6,900 bases of DNA from Candidatus Nesterenkonia stercoripullorum (GCA_019114115.1 DXGD01000051.1:1-6900), one strand, 5' to 3'; positions 1 to 6,635 are shown, counted from the first letter of the stretch. Program-made: numbers and translations. The notes: generated by a model not told the origin, from the letters alone.

Positions 1-20
1 ACCTTCAATTCCGCACAAAA

Positions 21-42
21 TAAAGTGGTCGTAAAGTGGTCG
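21..42. repeat. 11-bp tandem direct repeat in non-coding end
   Basis: TAAAGTGGTCG occurs twice back to back (21-31 and 32-42), in a locally A+T-richer patch downstream of the AEC gene. Each copy contains TAAAGT, which fits the loose actinobacterial -10 pattern TANNNT. The 11-bp period is close to one DNA helical turn, so it could be a tandem regulator site or promoter for a gene outside the window, or a chance slippage duplication. The repeat is directly visible; any function is a guess. Confidence 0.5.
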
Positions 43-50
43 TGACGGGT

Positions 51-79
51 TCGGCGGCGCGTGCAGGACCGCGCCCCGA
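51..79 (-). terminator. Possible GC-rich hairpin terminator after the five-gene operon
   Basis: TCGG-c-GGCGCG (51-61) pairs with CGCGCCCCGA (70-79) around an 8-nt loop, giving a 10-bp stem with one bulged C. It lies about 40 nt past the stop codon of the AEC gene, the last gene of the minus-strand operon. There is no immediate T-tract; a T-rich stretch (TTTATTTT on the minus strand) follows only about 25 nt further on. Actinobacterial terminators often lack a U-tract, so this is plausible but unproven. Apart from this hairpin and the repeat at 21-42, nothing else is recognisable in 1-118. Confidence 0.4.
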
Positions 80-118
80 CATCGCTCATCACCCTCCTCA
101 ACGGCGACTGCCGATCCG

Positions 119-1120
119 CTACACCAGCATGAACTCAGCGATCAGCGGCAGCGTCACCAGCGCCGCGACAGTCGTCGCGACCAGGATGGATGCCGCCATG
201 CGGGCGTCGCCGTCGTACTCCCGGGTGAAGACGAAGACGGTCGTCGATGAGGGCATGGCGGCCATGAGGATCAGCGTGCCTCCCCAGATCGGGCCCAGCT
301 GGCCTGCCAGGGGCAGCACCGCGAGGTAAGTCAGTGCCGGCAAGGCAAGAACCTTCACGGCCGTGCCAAGCCCTACTGCGCGCTTGGGCACTCCCCCGCT
401 GCGCAGGCCCGCGATCGCCGGATGCATGGCCAGGCCCACGCAGAACAGCGCGAGCGGCACCGCGATCTGGCCCAGCAGGCCCAGCGACTCCTCCACCAGG
501 TCCGGCATCTGAAGCGGAGTGAACACGACGACGAGGGCGACCGTCATGGCCAGCACGACCGGGTTGAGCAGGATCGCCCGGCGCACGATGGGCCAGAGGC
601 GGGTGCGCCAGAGGTGCGCGAATCCGCCGGGCCGGGCTGCGCCGTCGTCGGCCTGCGCACTGTTCACGGCAGTGCGGACCACGGGGTAGCCGCTCATGAA
701 GATGAGGTTGTGCACCATATGCAGGATCCCTGCGGCCAGCCCGGCTTCTGGCCCGAGCACGCTGATCGTGATGGGAATGCCGAAATACCCCACATTCCCG
801 AACGTCGCCGAGAGCGAGACGGGCCCCGCTCCAGCCCAGGACTTCTGGCCCAGCAGCCGGCAGGCATAAAAGACGGCGACGGCGAGAGCCACCGGGATGA
901 ACCCCGCGATCAGCACCGAGACGCCCGGGAACCCCGCCGTCGGAGGAGCCTCCACCACGGCAGTGTAGAGAAAGCTGGGCAGGGCGAAGTAGAACAGGAA
1001 GCTGTTGAGTACCCCTTGGATACTGGGTTCGTGCCCGGAGAAACGGCGGGTGAATCCGGCCAGGTATCCGATCACAATGACAAAGAACATGGGGGCGATG
1101 ACGCCCAGCATCACGAGCAT
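119..1120 (-). CDS. AEC (auxin efflux carrier) family transporter
   Basis: A 333-residue polytopic membrane protein of the AEC/PF03547 family, whose bacterial members export or import small organic anions such as malate or malonate. The substrate cannot be told here. About ten hydrophobic segments are visible, roughly residues 1-22, 38-57, 66-90, 101-122, 127-148, 183-203, 214-234, 250-272, 277-299 and 308-331, in a 5+5 layout with a hydrophilic loop at about 150-180. Family hallmarks are GNVGYFGIPI (108-117) in the first half and MPSSTTVFVFTREYDGD (289-305) followed by an Ala/Ser-rich last helix. The start is ATG at 1120-1118: hydrophobic sequence begins there and TGAGGAG lies just upstream. 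The open frame extends to 1276, but that part lies over the SRAP gene and has no family character. It is the last gene of the operon, 7 nt after the SRAP stop. Family assignment is firm; function in this operon is unknown. Confidence 0.9.
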   Translation of the reverse strand: MLVMLGVIAPMFFVIVIGYLAGFTRRFSGHEPSIQGVLNSFLFYFALPSFLYTAVVEAPPTAGFPGVSVLIAGFIPVALAVAVFYACRLLGQKSWAGAGPVSLSATFGNVGYFGIPITISVLGPEAGLAAGILHMVHNLIFMSGYPVVRTAVNSAQADDGAARPGGFAHLWRTRLWPIVRRAILLNPVVLAMTVALVVVFTPLQMPDLVEESLGLLGQIAVPLALFCVGLAMHPAIAGLRSGGVPKRAVGLGTAVKVLALPALTYLAVLPLAGQLGPIWGGTLILMAAMPSSTTVFVFTREYDGDARMAASILVATTVAALVTLPLIAEFMLV

Positions 1121-1123
1121 GAA

Positions 1124-1129
1124 CTCCTC
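1124..1129 (-). promoter_or_regulatory. Ribosome binding site of the AEC gene
   Basis: GAGGAG on the minus strand ends 3 nt before ATG 1120 (5 nt if GAGG is the core). It overlaps the TGA stop of the SRAP gene (1130-1128), so ribosomes ending SRAP translation would sit on this site, which suggests coupling. It decides for the start at 1120 over the longer open frame. Confidence 0.7.
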
Positions 1130-1877
1130 AGAACAGCTTCTCGACCGGCGCGGTGAGCTCCGGCGAATCGTTGCGGACGTTGCCCACGGCTGAGCCCACT
1201 TCTGTGATCGTCCACCGGCCGGCCACTGTCTCGGCTTCAGCCCGGACCCGATCAACCAACGCTTCAGTCTCGTCACGGGGAAGCTCGCCGGGGCTCATCC
1301 ACTGCGTTGCCGTCTCTTCGGCCATGGCCAGCGGCATACGATCGTGCAGCTGGGCGAGCTGGGGCGAGGACTCAGGCGAGGGTCCGGTCAGGATCGTCGT
1401 CGACAGGACCCACGGTGCCTCATCGCCAGTGGCGACCAGCGCCGGATCCTGCCACCATTCGTAGAGCCCGGCGAACAGGATGAGCGAGCCGTCTGCCGGC
1501 TGCACGAAATGGGGCCGCTTCGTCGCCTTGCCCGTGTCGGGGTCCGTAGTCGTCCGCCATTCGTAGTACCCCTGCGCCGGCACGCCGCACCGACGACGAC
1601 GCACGGCCGAACGGAACGCAGGCTTGCTCAGCACCGTCTCAGAGCGCGCGTTGAACGTCCGCGAGCTGAACGTCCGGTCCTTCGCCCAGCCCGGCAGCAG
1701 CCCCCACCGCGCGACATGGAGCTCCCGGCGGTCGCTGCCGCGATCGACGAGGATCGGCACCGGCGTCGTCGGCGCGATGTTCCAGGACTCACGCAGCTCA
1801 AGGCCGTCCAGGATGTCCGCGTCGAGAGCATCGGCGAGATCACCGGCTCGAAGGGCCATCACATACCGTCCGCACAT
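1128..1877 (-). CDS. SRAP/YedK (HMCES-type) abasic-site DNA-protein crosslink protein
   Basis: A 249-residue SOS-response-associated peptidase family protein (PF02586). Family members (E. coli YedK, human HMCES) bind abasic sites in single-stranded DNA and form a thiazolidine crosslink through the N-terminal cysteine exposed after Met removal, shielding the lesion. All expected active-site elements are present: MCGRY with Cys2, WNIAPT (32-37), RWGLLPGWA (57-65), NARSE (Asn76-Glu80), GYYEW (103-107, Glu106) and HDRMP (178-182, His178). These correspond to the YedK Cys2/Asn/Glu/His set, so the protein looks active. Length is typical. Start ATG 1877 is fixed by the obligatory Cys2 and a strong GGAGGTG upstream. 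The ATG shares its A with the TGA stop of the GT87 gene (TGATG), and the AEC gene follows 7 nt after its own stop. I see no LexA-like box directly upstream, so SOS control is not evident; it probably rides on the envelope-gene transcript. Confidence 0.95.
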   Translation of the reverse strand: MCGRYVMALRAGDLADALDADILDGLELRESWNIAPTTPVPILVDRGSDRRELHVARWGLLPGWAKDRTFSSRTFNARSETVLSKPAFRSAVRRRRCGVPAQGYYEWRTTTDPDTGKATKRPHFVQPADGSLILFAGLYEWWQDPALVATGDEAPWVLSTTILTGPSPESSPQLAQLHDRMPLAMAEETATQWMSPGELPRDETEALVDRVRAEAETVAGRWTITEVGSAVGNVRNDSPELTAPVEKLF

Positions 1878-3202
1878 CAGCGCACCTCCCCCACCCGATC
1901 TCTCCGTCCGCGGCCGAGAACGACGACGTCGTCCGCGCCCGTGAGCACCCCGGCCAGCGGGTCCTCGCGTTCCCCCGCATCACGTTGAGCCTGACGCACC
2001 CTATCCCGTCCTGGATTCAGAATATCCCTGATCACCTGGACCATAAGATAGCCCACGACCAGCACGTGCGCTGTGATCCCGACGCTGTAGGCCACATCGA
2101 TCAGCGGCGAGCTGCCGCCGAACTCACCGGCCGTCGTCACCCTCGCGCTCATCATCCACACTGCGCCCCAGTGGAAGACTTCCACGATCTGCCACACGAT
2201 GAACGCTCGCAGCCGCGGATAGGCAAGCACGACCAGCGGGATCAGCCACATCACGAACTGCGGAGAGTACACCTTGCCCAGCAGGTTGAAGCTGGCCACG
2301 ATCAGGAAGCACAGCTGGGCCATGCGTGGTGCGACCGGTGCCGACCAGCCCAGGTACGCGATGCCCAGACAGCACAGCAGGAACAAGCCGTTGGAGAGCA
2401 GCGAGAAGTCCGAGCCGTCCAGGGGCAGCCACTCCAGCGCCAGCCAGATCGAGGAGTAGCTGACATCGCGCTCGGAGGAGAAGCGATAGAAGGTCGACCA
2501 TTGCTCGAAAGATGTCAGCATGAAGGGCACATTCACCGCCAGCCAGGTGACCACGGCCGAGCCGGTGACGACCAGTAGCGGCCGGATCTTGCCGGCCCGC
2601 ACGCACAGCACCAGGATCGCGCCCAGGAAGAACAGCGGATACAGCTTCATCGCCGTACCGAGGCCGATCAGGATCCCGGCCCACCCGGTCCTCCCCCGTC
2701 CCCACAGCAGCAGCGCAAATCCGCCTAGGAAGACGGCCCACATGTCCCAGTTGATGGAGATGCTCAGGATGATGCCCGGAGCCAGCGCGACCAGCAGCGC
2801 ATCGCCGCGGCGTCGTCCCGCCGACAGCGCGGTGATGATGACGACGGCGATCCAGCACAGGATGACGGCCAGGTGGTTGAGGTCGTAGAAGAGCAGGGTC
2901 CGCTCCGCGCCGTCGCCGGTACCGGGGACGAGCCACGCGATGGCGCCTGCGACCATGGCGATCAGCACGGGGTACTCCATGACCTGGCCTTGAGGGACGT
3001 CGTCGACGAACGGGAAGCTCCCCGCGCTGAGGCCACGTTCGGTGAAGAGCAGGGAGAAGTCCGAGTAGCACATGTGAATGTGCTGGTCCGGGTCGCTCCA
3101 GCCATTGACGCGGCACCACTGGACGGCCACGATGGAGAGCGCTGCGGCCAGAACGGTCGTCGCGATGAGCAGCCACATCAGCTTGGCGCTGGAAGTTCTC
3201 AC
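1877..3202 (-). CDS. GT87/DUF2029-type membrane glycosyltransferase
   Basis: A 441-residue integral membrane protein resembling GT87/DUF2029 glycosyltransferases, the GT-C family that includes mycobacterial PimE, a polyprenol-phosphomannose-dependent alpha-1,2-mannosyltransferase. A first membrane helix at about 9-28 is followed by an extracytoplasmic loop with YSDFSLLFTERGL (46-58); Asp48 is a candidate catalytic acid by analogy with other GT-C enzymes. Further family-like stretches are MEYPVL (75-80), NWDMWAVF (151-158), MKLYPLFFLGA (185-195) and LLGKVYSPQFVMWLIPLV (307-324). About ten hydrophobic segments run to residue 392, then a charged cytoplasmic tail (397-441). Start GTG 3202 has GAGAGG 8 nt upstream and overlaps the preceding stop by 4 nt (GTGA); ATG at codon 9 is a weaker alternative. 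Next to two MptA/MptB paralogues it could add side mannose (or other) residues to a lipoglycan. Donor, acceptor and linkage are inferred from family and context only. Confidence 0.85.
   Translation of the reverse strand: MRTSSAKLMWLLIATTVLAAALSIVAVQWCRVNGWSDPDQHIHMCYSDFSLLFTERGLSAGSFPFVDDVPQGQVMEYPVLIAMVAGAIAWLVPGTGDGAERTLLFYDLNHLAVILCWIAVVIITALSAGRRRGDALLVALAPGIILSISINWDMWAVFLGGFALLLWGRGRTGWAGILIGLGTAMKLYPLFFLGAILVLCVRAGKIRPLLVVTGSAVVTWLAVNVPFMLTSFEQWSTFYRFSSERDVSYSSIWLALEWLPLDGSDFSLLSNGLFLLCCLGIAYLGWSAPVAPRMAQLCFLIVASFNLLGKVYSPQFVMWLIPLVVLAYPRLRAFIVWQIVEVFHWGAVWMMSARVTTAGEFGGSSPLIDVAYSVGITAHVLVVGYLMVQVIRDILNPGRDRVRQAQRDAGEREDPLAGVLTGADDVVVLGRGRRDRVGEVR
1883..1889 (-). promoter_or_regulatory. 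Strong ribosome binding site of the SRAP gene
   Basis: GGAGGTG on the minus strand, with 7 nt between GGAGG and ATG 1877, embedded in the last codons of the GT87 gene. It is among the best SD matches in the window. It could give the SRAP gene its own strong initiation as well as coupling through the TGATG stop-start overlap. Confidence 0.7.
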
Positions 3203-4920
3203 GCAGTAGGCCTCTCAGGTGGGCTGTCGGACTCCTGCCCCGGCTGGGGTGTCGGAGAGATGCTCCGAGGGGCGGCAGCTCGCGGTGGGGCGGGTTCCCC
3301 GGCCCGTGAGGTCCACGAGGTGTGGGGCGTGGACAATCTTCTCAGCCTGAGCCACCCATCCGCGGTATTCCAGCGCTGTGAGCGTTGCCTCACATCGAAC
3401 AGGTCGGATGTATTCGGGTCGAAGAAGACGATATAGATGAGATAGACGAGCGCGACGCTCACCGCCGAGCCGATCACCACCCGCGTGTCCACCCACTGCG
3501 CCACCGAGAGCTGGCCGACCGTCGACATCAGCACCATCGCCGTCACGATCCCGGTGACCAGCATCAGTATCGGCCCGCGATACACATGGACGACGGCGAA
3601 GAGCGGCAGCACCCACAACAGGTACCAGGGCTGGATGATCGAGGAGCTCAGCACCACGGCGGCCAAACCGTAGGCCGACCACAGGACAGGATTGCCCAGG
3701 CGCGGCTGCAGCAGCATGAAGATCAGCAGGACCGCGGCCGCCGCGCGCGCAGCCGCGTACACGATCTGCGCCACCGATTCGACGTCAGACCCGGTCAGCG
3801 GCGCCACGAGCATGCCGATTCCGGTGCCGAGCAGTCCGACGGGTGCTGTCTGCGGAATCGCTCCGCCTGCTCCCAGCGAAGCAGTGACCCAGCCCAGGCC
3901 GATGCCCAGGGCGTATCCTCCGGCCACCAGCAAGCCGATCGCGATGACCCCACCGAAGGCCCACTCACGGAAGCGCAGCAGGTAGCTTCGGGTGCTGTCC
4001 AGGCTCAGCAGCACGGCGAAGGGGAGCACGACCATCGCGGTGGGCTTCACGGCGATCGCGGCGACCAGGGCCAGCACGGCGAAGAGCCGGCGCTTGCACA
4101 GAGCCAGCCAGCAGCCGGTCATCATGAGCCCGATCATGAGGGAGTCGTTGTGCGCCGCAGGCAGGAACACCAGCAGGCTCAGCGGGTTGAGCAGGCACAC
4201 CCACAGCGCCCACGCCGGCTGCGAGCCGAATGCTCTGGCCAGGCGCGGCACTGCGTAGGCGATCAGCGCGATGCCGACCACGGACACCATACGGAACAGC
4301 AGGATCGCCACCTCCGGCACTCCCCCGGAGATGAACCAGAACAGCTGCGCGATCACCAGGAACAGCGGTCCATAGGGCGAGGGCGACTCGGCCCACAGAC
4401 CGTCGGCTCCCTCCATGAACCAGCCCGGAAGCTGCGACACGCCCGACTCATAGGGGTTCAGCCCGGCGTGCAGCAGGCGTCCCTGCGCGAGGTAGGAGAA
4501 GACGTCGCGGGAGAAGATCGGCACAGTCGCCAGCAGCGGCGCGCCCCACATCAGCAGAGCCCGCGTCATGACTCCGGTGGCGGCCTCGTCCCAGCGGCCG
4601 ACCCGCTGAGACAGCCGCAGCCAGGATCGCAGCAGGAGCAGGGCACCGAGGATCAGCAGCACGGCGCAGACGACGGCGCCGCTCGTCGTCGTGCGCAGCG
4701 GCAGCAACAGCGGGTTCGCGGCGAGGAGAGAGCCAGGCGTCATGGGAAGCCACCCCACGCCCCAGGAGCCCACCATGATGAGCACGGAGGCGAGCATGCC
4801 CTGACGCAGCGTGTGCGAGCTCTCCGCCTCCGCACCGCCGATGAGCCAGGAGGTGCCGGGGAATCGGCCCAGCGCGTAGCGGATACGGAAGGCCAGCGTG
4901 GAGATCGGATTGTTGCGCAC
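3199..4920 (-). CDS. MptA/MptB-family polyprenol-phosphomannose-dependent alpha-1,6-mannosyltransferase (second copy)
   Basis: A 573-residue multi-spanning GT-C enzyme of the MptA/MptB family, which in mycobacteria and corynebacteria extends the alpha-1,6-mannan core of lipomannan on the outer face of the membrane using polyprenol-phosphomannose. Motifs include IFSRDVFSYLAQGR (135-148, Asp139 a likely catalytic acid), LNPYESGVS (154-162), ESPSPYGPLF (178-187), AHNDSLMIG (256-264), VKPTAMVVLPF (291-301) and SIIQPWYLLWVLPLFAV (427-443). About a dozen hydrophobic segments lie between residues 42 and 500. The last 60 residues are a Pro/Ser/Arg-rich, probably cytoplasmic tail absent from the neighbouring paralogue. 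I chose GTG 4920 because AGAGGTGA sits 8 nt upstream of it; GTG 4929, overlapping the previous stop as GTGA and adding three residues, is nearly as good. Open frame continues upstream to 5271 but overlaps the preceding gene. The family is clear; MptA versus MptB identity and exact linkage cannot be settled from sequence. Confidence 0.9.
   Translation of the reverse strand: MRNNPISTLAFRIRYALGRFPGTSWLIGGAEAESSHTLRQGMLASVLIMVGSWGVGWLPMTPGSLLAANPLLLPLRTTTSGAVVCAVLLILGALLLLRSWLRLSQRVGRWDEAATGVMTRALLMWGAPLLATVPIFSRDVFSYLAQGRLLHAGLNPYESGVSQLPGWFMEGADGLWAESPSPYGPLFLVIAQLFWFISGGVPEVAILLFRMVSVVGIALIAYAVPRLARAFGSQPAWALWVCLLNPLSLLVFLPAAHNDSLMIGLMMTGCWLALCKRRLFAVLALVAAIAVKPTAMVVLPFAVLLSLDSTRSYLLRFREWAFGGVIAIGLLVAGGYALGIGLGWVTASLGAGGAIPQTAPVGLLGTGIGMLVAPLTGSDVESVAQIVYAAARAAAAVLLIFMLLQPRLGNPVLWSAYGLAAVVLSSSIIQPWYLLWVLPLFAVVHVYRGPILMLVTGIVTAMVLMSTVGQLSVAQWVDTRVVIGSAVSVALVYLIYIVFFDPNTSDLFDVRQRSQRWNTADGWLRLRRLSTPHTSWTSRAGEPAPPRAAAPRSISPTPQPGQESDSPPERPTA
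3211..3216 (-). promoter_or_regulatory. Ribosome binding site of the GT87 gene
   Basis: GAGAGG on the minus strand, 8 nt before GTG 3202, inside the last codons of the upstream mannosyltransferase gene. It supports the GTG start over the ATG eight codons later. Confidence 0.55.
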
Positions 4921-4925
4921 CCGGA

Positions 4926-4933
4926 TCACCTCT
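4926..4933 (-). promoter_or_regulatory. Ribosome binding site deciding the start of the second mannosyltransferase
   Basis: AGAGGTGA on the minus strand, with its GAGG core 8 nt before GTG 4920. It spans the TGA stop of the upstream paralogue (4928-4926). The GTG inside this motif (4929-4927) is itself a possible start, but it would have only a weak SD, so 4920 is preferred. Confidence 0.55.
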
Positions 4934-6572
4934 GTTCCGCTGCGCGTCGGGACAGGAAGCGGGTGACGAACGGCAGATTCCAGCCCTCCCAGACGACCCA
5001 GCGCGTGCCGCGGTCGAAGAAGCCCATCCACAGGATCGCAAGCCAGGAGATCGCCAGCGACAGGGCGATCATCTGCTGGTCCATCTCCAGGAACTGCCAG
5101 ATGGAGAGCTGGTCGAAAGCGCCGAAGGCGAGGAAGAACGCGACCGTGAACACGACCCACTTGAACTGCCAGTCCTGACGTATGCCGGTCACCGCGAAGA
5201 ACGGGAGCAGCCACAGCAGATACCACGGCTGGATGATCGGAGACAGGACGACCAGGGCGGTGAACGCCCACATCATCCGCTGGACGACATGCCTATCGCT
5301 GCCTTTGAACATCAGCACCAGGACGACGATGACCGAAAGGACCCGCCCGCCGAGCTTCAGCGCGTCGGAGACCCACTCCGAGGGCAGGCCGAAGATGTCG
5401 AGCAGGCTGCGCGACCAGCCTTCCACGATGCCCACTGGTGACCAGAACACGCTTCCGGTGCCTGTGCCGGCCAGGACGCTGAGCCAGCCGAAGCCGAACC
5501 CTTGGACCAGCCCGACCGCGACCATGACGCCCCCGGCGATCGCGGCGGTCACGCCCCAGTGGAAGAATCGTCGTCGCCAGCTGGCTCCCGGCCCCGCCCA
5601 GAGCAGGCCGATGAACGGCAGCAGCACGATCGTGATGGGTTTGATGCCGATCGATACGGTGACCAAGAGCGTGGCCAGCACTCCCCTGCCGTGAGCCGCG
5701 GCGTAGACGCCGGCCAGCGCGAAACCGACCATGATCGCGTCATTGTGGGCGGAGGAGATGAAGCTGATGATGAGCAGCGGATTGGCGACGGCGATCCACT
5801 GCGCCCTGGCGCCGTCGACCCCGTGGAGGCGCGCGATCTTGGGCACATAGACCATGATCATGCCGACTCCGGCCGCGCAGGCCAGCCGGAACAGGAAGAT
5901 CGCAAGATCTGGCTGCTCTGGAGTCACCCGCATCACGCCGGCTTCAAGCCACAGGAACAGCGGGCCGTACGGGGTCTCAGACTCGGCCCAGGTGATGTCC
6001 GTGCCGAGATGGAACCAGTTCTCCAAGGACGAGACGCCGGAGGTGTAGGGGTCTTGTCCGGCGATGACCTGCCGCCCCTGGTTCAGGTAGGCGAAGACGT
6101 CCCGTGAGAAGATCGGCAGCGCGAGCAGCTGCGGCGCCGACCACAGAGCTGTGGCGATACTGACGGTCTTGAGAGCACCGGGCCTCCATCTGCCGCCGTG
6201 AGTCTGGCGGTCGGGATTGCTCAGCGCTCTTCCTAGACGCAGCCAGGCTCGGAACATGATCCAGCAGCCCAGCGTGAGCGCCGTCGTCGCCAGGACGACG
6301 CCGATCGGCTCCGTGCGCAGTGGAATGACCCATGCGTGACGCGTGATCGGCGAGATGTTGAGCAGCCAGCCGACGCCGATCGAGCCGAACAGCACCAGCA
6401 GCGAGCCAATGAACCCTTCGACCATGGGTCCGCGGGCTGTGGCCGGATAGGTGGAGGCGCGCATATGGGCGAAACGGCGCAGCACCCAGAGCCTGAATCT
6501 GCTGAGCCTGGAGTGCCCCGCGTCACCACCTGTGCCGGGGCTGGAATCCCCGGCATCCAGCTCAACAGTCAT
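4926..6572 (-). CDS. MptA/MptB-family polyprenol-phosphomannose-dependent alpha-1,6-mannosyltransferase (first copy)
   Basis: A 548-residue GT-C membrane glycosyltransferase, co-linear with the protein encoded just downstream. Known relatives (MptA, MptB) transfer mannose from polyprenol-phosphomannose to a growing alpha-1,6-mannan of lipomannan/lipoarabinomannan. A hydrophilic cytoplasmic N-terminus (1-48) precedes about a dozen hydrophobic segments (from about 52-72 to 500-518). Shared motifs are IFSRDVFAYLNQGR (154-167, Asp158 a likely catalytic acid), QDPYTSGVS (173-181), ESETPYGPLF (197-206), AHNDAIMVG (275-283), IKPITIVLLPF (310-320) and SPIIQPWYLLWLLPFFAV (444-461). A short basic C-terminus ends the protein. 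Start ATG 6572 has no SD upstream, but TAAATT lies 8 nt before it, which suggests a leaderless mRNA. It is the first gene of the operon, and orn diverges 63 bp away. Whether it is the MptA or MptB counterpart, or one of two enzymes acting at different chain lengths, cannot be read from the sequence. Confidence 0.92.
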   Translation of the reverse strand: MTVELDAGDSSPGTGGDAGHSRLSRFRLWVLRRFAHMRASTYPATARGPMVEGFIGSLLVLFGSIGVGWLLNISPITRHAWVIPLRTEPIGVVLATTALTLGCWIMFRAWLRLGRALSNPDRQTHGGRWRPGALKTVSIATALWSAPQLLALPIFSRDVFAYLNQGRQVIAGQDPYTSGVSSLENWFHLGTDITWAESETPYGPLFLWLEAGVMRVTPEQPDLAIFLFRLACAAGVGMIMVYVPKIARLHGVDGARAQWIAVANPLLIISFISSAHNDAIMVGFALAGVYAAAHGRGVLATLLVTVSIGIKPITIVLLPFIGLLWAGPGASWRRRFFHWGVTAAIAGGVMVAVGLVQGFGFGWLSVLAGTGTGSVFWSPVGIVEGWSRSLLDIFGLPSEWVSDALKLGGRVLSVIVVLVLMFKGSDRHVVQRMMWAFTALVVLSPIIQPWYLLWLLPFFAVTGIRQDWQFKWVVFTVAFFLAFGAFDQLSIWQFLEMDQQMIALSLAISWLAILWMGFFDRGTRWVVWEGWNLPFVTRFLSRRAAEQR

Positions 6573-6580
6573 TGTCTATG

Positions 6581-6586
6581 AATTTA
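6581..6586 (-). promoter_or_regulatory. Predicted -10 element of the mannosyltransferase operon, leaderless
   Basis: TAAATT on the minus strand fits TANNNT and is preceded by TGG, making an extended -10 (TGnTANNNT). Exactly 8 nt separate it from ATG 6572, so transcription would begin at or within a few bases of the start codon. This agrees with the lack of an SD sequence. No convincing TTGAC-like -35 is seen; the expected position lies within or next to the inverted repeat at 6590-6616. Confidence 0.5.
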
Positions 6587-6589
6587 CCA

Positions 6590-6616
6590 TCGGCCGGGAC
6601 GAGCAGAGCCGGCCGA
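6590..6616. promoter_or_regulatory. Inverted repeat between divergent promoters, candidate operator
   Basis: TCGGCCGG (6590-6597) and CCGGCCGA (6609-6616) are perfect 8-bp inverted arms around an 11-nt spacer. The arm centres are 19 bp apart, near two helical turns, as for a dimeric repressor. The repeat lies between the two predicted -10 elements and covers the -35 region of both. If both mRNAs are leaderless it would not be transcribed, so it would act as DNA rather than as an RNA hairpin. GC-rich chance palindromes are common, so function is inferred. Confidence 0.4.
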
Positions 6617-6623
6617 GCCTGGG

Positions 6624-6629
6624 TAGAGT
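6624..6629 (+). promoter_or_regulatory. Predicted -10 element of orn, leaderless
   Basis: TAGAGT fits the actinobacterial TANNNT -10 and is followed by 6 nt and then GTG 6636. That is the usual distance for a transcript starting on the G of the start codon. No SD sequence precedes the GTG. No good -35 is visible, and the stretch 17 nt upstream lies in the inverted repeat. The TAG of this element is also the in-frame stop that bounds the orn frame upstream. Confidence 0.5.
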
Positions 6630-6635
6630 GGCTTC

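Noticed and set aside
1..20. TTCAATTCC resembling a tRNA T-loop
   Set aside because: The flanking bases do not form the 5-bp T-stem and no acceptor stem or CCA end follows.
36..329. Small plus-strand open frame beginning in the tandem repeat
   Set aside because: A -10-like TAAAGT lies nearby, but most of the frame is opposite the conserved end of the AEC gene and the peptide shows nothing recognisable.
422..1156. Plus-strand open frame opposite the AEC transporter gene
   Set aside because: It has the same antisense composition bias, without a recognisable family or a good SD, while the opposite strand encodes a clear AEC protein.
1121..1276. N-terminal extension of the AEC frame
   Set aside because: It overlaps the SRAP gene in another frame, is hydrophilic and Arg-rich without family similarity, and a proper SD precedes ATG 1120.
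3385..5178. Long plus-strand open frame (597 codons) opposite the mannosyltransferase genes
   Set aside because: The translation is a His/Gln/Arg/Asp-rich sequence typical of an antisense frame of GC-rich genes. It has no domain or membrane pattern and lies opposite clearly recognisable genes.
4930..5271. Upstream extension of the second mannosyltransferase frame
   Set aside because: It lies inside the coding region of the first paralogue, is Arg/Pro/Gly-rich antisense-like sequence, and precedes two better-supported GTG starts.
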